From contig NC_059072.1 of assembly GCF_020497125.1 (NCBI RefSeq), forward strand, positions 71,493,697 to 71,557,696: 64,000 nucleotides of DNA, written 5' to 3'. Below the pieces are notes generated by a model, which made no database searches, was not told the origin of the DNA, and saw only the letters and a program-made list of their open reading frames with translations. The first letter of the stretch is position 1. Each line of letters opens with the position of its first letter. Positions 59,086-64,000 of this stretch are shown piece after piece. The translations under genes were made by a program, and so were the position numbers. The DNA comes from Mauremys mutica. Taxonomy: Eukaryota > Chordata > Testudines > Geoemydidae.

Positions 59086-59203
59086 AGAATGTGCGCTCTT
59101 TGGGGCAGAGACTGTGTCTTCCTTTGTGTTTGTACAGTGCAACCCCAATCCCGATTTGTGGCCATTGGGTGCTACCATATTAGAAATAACAACACTAATA
59201 AAA
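59086..59203 (+). repeat. Old amniote LINE/SINE tail
   Basis: 'gtgcgctctttggggcagag', 'actgtgtcttcctttgtg', 'tttgtacagtgcaacccc' and 'ccattgggtgctaccatatt' follow the same order as in 15318-15472, ending in an A/T-rich tail. Confidence 0.6.
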
Positions 59204-60602
59204 CCATGCAGCCCTCTTCTACCATTTGAGCCTAGGGTATGAATGTTCTCCCATCATTTCACTTTTTCATAAACCTTATTTACTTTTAATAAACCTTATT
59301 TACATTTTAAGATACAAAAATTCAACCTTAACTAACAATGACGGTAGAGAAAAGACTGTATTTAATATGTTCATCGACTGAAATGTTAATATGCAACACA
59401 CAGCTCCCAGAGAGAAACAAAACAAAACAGCGGTGGAATTATATGTGTCAAAGCAGGAAATTGGTTGGGCAAGCTTTCCTCCTCTTGTCCTCAAACATGA
59501 TTGTTTTTCTGCTGTCTGCTGATCAGCTATTGACTTATTGGCACTAAGATTAGACTTTGCAGTGCATAAATTACCAGGGAAAAAGTATGTTGCTCTCTAA
59601 GAATATTCAGCTTTCTTGGATGCTGCGTTCACTGGAATGCTCAAGACGTAATAGAAGTAGAGGCTTTTCTTCTCTCTTTACAAAACTGTCACAAACCCAC
59701 ATTGCTGACAACTCACATTGGGCAGTTTTTACTATATGTTCTCATTGGTGCAGTGTTGTTGAACTGTGTATGGAAAAGTCATTAGCCCCAATGGTAAGAC
59801 TTGCTAAAATGACTAGAATAGAAATAAAAAATTAGCAGAGTTGGGGGGGGAAATGCCATCCAAACACAGAGGTTGTAAAGAAACAGTATCTAGGAGGCTG
59901 TAATGCAGATTAGCTAACATGGGGCCACCGAAGACACAGCCTATGTCTCCATGTATGCTGGGAAGGCCCTTCATGGTCCAACCGTGTTATAACATAGTCA
60001 AGCCCCTGCTGTGTTTCTGTTGTGGTCACCCCACAAGATAATATTTTCTATGCAGATGGTCCCCTAAAGGGAGAGAAAACACCATGCTCTAAATGAAGTA
60101 TAGGATGTTTTATTGCAATCACCTCGGGAAACAGAAAGTAGTAGTGAAAGTCTTACTCTATTTTTGGCTTAGTTCTTGGGGTTAGAGTTGCCTGGCACAA
60201 TTTTGAGCTCTTATTTCCTGTAAATCAAAGGTTAAAAAGTTGAATGGGTGATTTAAGGGCTAATTTCCAGTATCCTGGTTGCTGCACATTTATACACCTA
60301 CATTGTGCTGCACAACTGATGTGCATGTTCAAACTGAGGATTTGCACTTCTAGACACATGCATATCAAGATCTTGCACTTTTGCACCCAGTTGTCATGCA
60401 AAATAGATGTATTTTTGCAAATACAACCTACCAGCCATATGCCAAAAACTGGAGTATGAGGACTTTAATTTATTTCTAACACATTTTAAGTAGCTGATGT
60501 GCCAGAATTTGTTTAGCAAAGATTCAAAACTACCATGGGTGGGCTCAAAATAAAGAGAGCAAATAATTATCTGCAAATTTAACACCATTAATTTGGGCTT
60601 GA
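59204..60602. other. Non-coding DNA, no feature recognised
   Basis: A direct repeat of 'ataaaccttatttac' occurs at 59269 and 59289. No exon or known repeat otherwise. Confidence 0.45.
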
Positions 60603-60928
60603 AGAGGGACTGGGGGTGGCTGGCTCGCTACAAAAGCAATTTACCCTCTCATGGAATTGACACCTCCTCATCAATTATTGGGAGTGGACTACATCCACCC
60701 TGATTGAATTGGCCCTGTCAACACTGGTTCTCCACTTGTGAGGTAACTCCCATCTCTTCATGTGTCCGTATAATAATGCCTGCATCTGTAATTTTCCCTA
60801 TGTCTGAAGAGGTGGCTTTTTTTATCCGCGAAAGTTTATGCCTAAATAAATCTCTTCGTTTTTAAGGTGCCACCAGACTCGTTGTTGTTTTTTGTGGATA
60901 CAGACTAACACGGCTATCCCCAATACTA
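60603..60928 (-). mobile_element. Long turtle SINE-like element
   Basis: The plus strand reads 'tgggggtggctggctcgcta', 'accctgattgaattggccct', 'tccacttgtgaggtaactcc' and 'ctgcatctgtaattttccc'. It ends 'tttaaggtgccaccagactc' and 'gatacagactaacacggcta'. The same end block occurs in the element at 30331-30407, so on the minus strand this is a much longer member of that family. It looks nearly complete and moderately diverged. No coding capacity. Confidence 0.75.
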
Positions 60929-63900
60929 GTCTAAATAAATGTAAGTCACAGCAAAACTATGTTTATGGCCACATTGTACCTGACAGGTACAGGCCTATTT
61001 TGGAGGAAGTGCAGAGCCACATCACCCCAGGCTCATAGAGGGTGCGCACACAACACCTTCCCTTAAGAGGGGATATGAAACTAATCCCATGCAACATCTG
61101 GCTAGAGTAGAAAGAGGGGGTCAGTATGTGGTCTCACCTAGTCCCCTCTCCTTGATTGGTGCCACAAGGCGTGCTAGGAAGGAGCGGTCCCTGAATTCAA
61201 GAAACACTGTCATCTCTTCCAAGTAAAATATTCTGTTGCTTGTTATTGCTCTCAAACGTCAAAGATAGATCGAGGGGTTGAAAGTGTCAATATGTTATTA
61301 ATTCTACAATAGCAAGTTCCTGGCACCAGTCATTCAGATAAAGCATTGTGATAAAGTGAAGCAGTTTAAAATAACAGCAAGTTCAAGGCAGATACAGTCC
61401 TTCAGTTGCAGTATCTTCAGGTGAAGAACTGAGATGAGATTGGTGAACTTTGATTGATCGTTTGTTAATCACACCAACAGGCTGAGCTGACACAACCGTC
61501 TGCCCTTACAAGGTACTGTGCTGCCATTCATTACTATCCTGTCAGTCACACTGACTTGTGCAAGGAGTGCTTTCAAGAAAAATTAAACCAACGCACGTAG
61601 CAGGTGGCACAGGTGCAGCTCATGTGAATTCTAGCCAAGCGCATTTCACGGGGGCCGTGGAAACAGAAAGCACAAGTGCCCTGCTGGTGATTTCAAGCAG
61701 TTTGGGGAAGAAGAATTAGATTAAAGTGCAATTCTGGTCAGAAAAGCAACTCTTAAAAAGCACCATCTTGCTCTGCCTATGAGCTCTTTGTGGCATTGAG
61801 CCATAGCTGCTTACTTTACTGCTATTAGCAGTGTGGGGCCAATATAGCTGTGAGATTGCAGGCTGCAGGGGCAGTCCTGTGTATCAGAGTCCTATGTGAA
61901 GCAACATAGGGACCCCATGCAACTTGTGTATGCCAGTGCCACCTTTCTCCCACGGCAGTGAACTTTCTCCTTCATTGGTTTATAAGGCTCAATAGCCTCT
62001 GGTGACAACTCTGCCTACCCGGACTAGTAAATCATGTAGTGGAGTCCAAGTGCTACTTTCTCAGTAGTGGAGGGGAGGGCATTTCAACAGCTGTAGTGGC
62101 CAGCTCATGCTAGAGGATCACATGAGAAAGTGTGGCTGGTGCTGTGCATGGCACTGTGTGCACATATGTGATTGTGATTGTGTAGGTCATAGGCCACCTT
62201 GGGCGGGTTGGATTCTGTTCTGCTGGATTCTGTTCTGCCTTGTGAACCATCAGCAAAACTCATCCGCTATAAATTCTTGTTGAAGGAGCTGTTGTGCAAT
62301 TAAAATAGCTTGATTTACTTTGAGATCCCAGGTTGAATTTGCAGTACTGGCAGATCAAAAAAGCATATTTGGAGTTGCAAACTGACTGCACTTTATATGT
62401 GAGTTAGTGAGGGAGAATAAATATGGAACTCCACAATGTCATTTTTACAGTTACTTTCAGGGTATAGCCACACTTTAATTAATGTAAGCTAAACTTTTAA
62501 ACAGCTTTTCACTTACTTGGAAGAATGTTTATTTGCTGCCATCATCTTGTTTTAGAAATATTTTTGTTGCATTTTGAACCCTTTGCATAATAATAATAAA
62601 ATGTTCCATAGCTCTGTGTGTGTGTAATTGTTAGTTCGTTTTCCTATTTTTATTCTACACAGCAATGCAGGAACTTTATTATGTCTTGCAGACTGCTAAA
62701 CAAACAACAATTACGTGACCCACAGAGACCAATTAAAAATGGTTCTTGGCTGTTTACTCCCAACTTTTACACGGGGCAGCTTGAAAATTGTGCACCAGAA
62801 TCTTAGCTATTCGTTGCCCCCAATATCCTTCATTTAACTTCAGCAAGCTGTCTGATCGCTGGGGGAGGATCAAGTGCTAACAGCAATTCTTTTCCATTAA
62901 GAAAATTTCCAACCCTACGTGAACCTATTCACAAAGGGAATTTATCTCTTCCCCCACCCTGATATAAGCCAGAAAGTGACTGCCATGCCCAAGGCTTCTA
63001 TCATGTAAAGCTTTTGACTACAAGGACCACAATGGGGAATTACAAACACAAATAGATCTGTGAGTGGGACATGATGTTGTGCAACATCAGAGTGCAGAGG
63101 TGCAACAATAGGGAGATTATGGCACAGAGAGAGATTTGGATAGTTAATTGGGAAAGTGTTGCCATTTAGTTTTATAGCAATGGTGCTGAGAAATGTTCAG
63201 AGCCATTGTTAATGGGACAGCTTCCTGTTATGAAACAGTGATTCATAGAGGTGAGGACACAAAAGTTAGGTTTTATAAGGTTGTGGTGAATCCCATTCTG
63301 TAGATGGCAGAGGCTCAAAATTGTGACTAAATATACTCTTGTTCTCTTCCCACTATCCACCTTTGATTTGACCTCCCACTCCACCCATGGTGTTTTATGA
63401 TGCATTTCTTGACTTTATGAACACATCTCTTCTTTTTGTGTTTGGAATTGAAATACAATAAAAATGTTAGGGCCATATGATACTATGTGGTTCACACTGA
63501 AATTAGGGTTTATGTGTTTTAGGAGGCTGAAAGCAGCCTCGGTATTTCAGGACACCAGTGTATGTTCTTATCACCACATTTTGGCTGATTTATAACTTCT
63601 CTAATAGTGTTGCGTACAAGGGGAAAATGGCATAACCTAATGTATTTGGTATGGAACAAATGGCATAACCTAAAGTATGTGGAATGGGTCCATACCATTG
63701 GGAAAGGGTGGCACTTCAGGAGAATATCTGAATTGTAAGTTTAATGCCTAATAATAGGGGAGTTAACTGGCTACACGTACTTTGGCACGTGTCAGCTAAA
63801 TCAGAGACAAAATACAAAAATCCTACTATTCAGGAACATTGTGGATTTGTGACAGTCTCTAAAAGATAGGGGTGCGTAAACCAATGATTAGTTAGTGAGA

Positions 63901-64000
63901 CATTTCCCTCCCTGTCAGATAAAATTGTGCATGTTATTTAAAGGAAAATTCTACCTATTTTCCTTAATAAAGCATTCCAAAATTTCAAGAGAGTTTGGCA
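60929..64000. other. Non-coding DNA, no gene recognised
   Basis: Unique-looking DNA. It includes a perfect 15-bp tandem duplication at 62209-62238, a short TG run near 62614 and an imperfect 29-bp tandem pair at 63626-63687. No exon or known repeat recognised. Confidence 0.45.

Noticed and set aside
1..64000. CRISPR array, operon-like gene clusters or plasmid/phage features
   Set aside because: No regularly spaced repeats with unique spacers and no dense same-strand coding. The repeat content is that of a vertebrate chromosome.

Overview
The window looks like non-coding DNA from a vertebrate chromosome, most probably a turtle (Testudines, likely Cryptodira). It is AT-rich, has no long conserved reading frame, and is full of repeats whose combination is typical of turtles. 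These are CR1 LINE 3' ends, a SINE with a tRNA-like head and a CR1-like tail, a second SINE carrying the 'acagactaacacggct' block, several non-autonomous hAT elements with 8-bp target duplications, a PIF/Harbinger MITE, a Tigger-like MITE and LTR fragments. Family names come from recognising sequence by eye; no database was searched. The stretch is best read as intergenic or deep-intronic.

Layout. 1-4.4 kb is mostly unique, with one hAT element (1317-1699) inside an older repeat. 4.4-7.1 kb holds an LTR-like repeat followed by a long old repeat of unassigned family. 7.5-8.2 kb is GC-richer with no recognisable gene. 11.5-11.9 kb is a CR1 end encoding the ORF2 C-terminus. 12.7-13.1 kb is the only gene-like signal: a promoter-like and exon-like block ending in an ATG and a consensus splice donor. 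16.1-18.5 kb holds two CR1 copies tail to tail, one split by a hAT element. 19.9 kb is a Tigger-like MITE and 24.7-25.4 kb a solo LTR. 30.3 kb is a fold-back SINE, 32.5 kb a Harbinger MITE and 35-36.1 kb a 1.1-kb hAT element with a G-rich minisatellite. 37.25 kb and 41.9 kb hold further hAT elements. 43.9 kb is a MIR-type SINE relic and 52.9 kb a CR1 reverse-transcriptase relic. 53.8-54.7 kb is an unassigned repeat. 55.9-56.8 kb is a SINE next to a minus-strand LTR, 58.2-59.1 kb a third LTR-like repeat and 60.6-60.9 kb a long SINE.

There is no functional gene set to join into a pathway. Nested insertions give a relative chronology: hAT elements have landed in CR1, in a palindromic MITE and in older repeats, so at least part of the DNA-transposon activity came after those hosts. 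The most checkable observations are the candidate first exon at 12.7-13.1 kb, the fold-back SINE at 30.3 kb flanked by one 12-bp target duplication, and a dispersed family of small palindromic elements seen about a dozen times. No bacterial-type operon, CRISPR array, rRNA or credible free-standing tRNA gene was seen.
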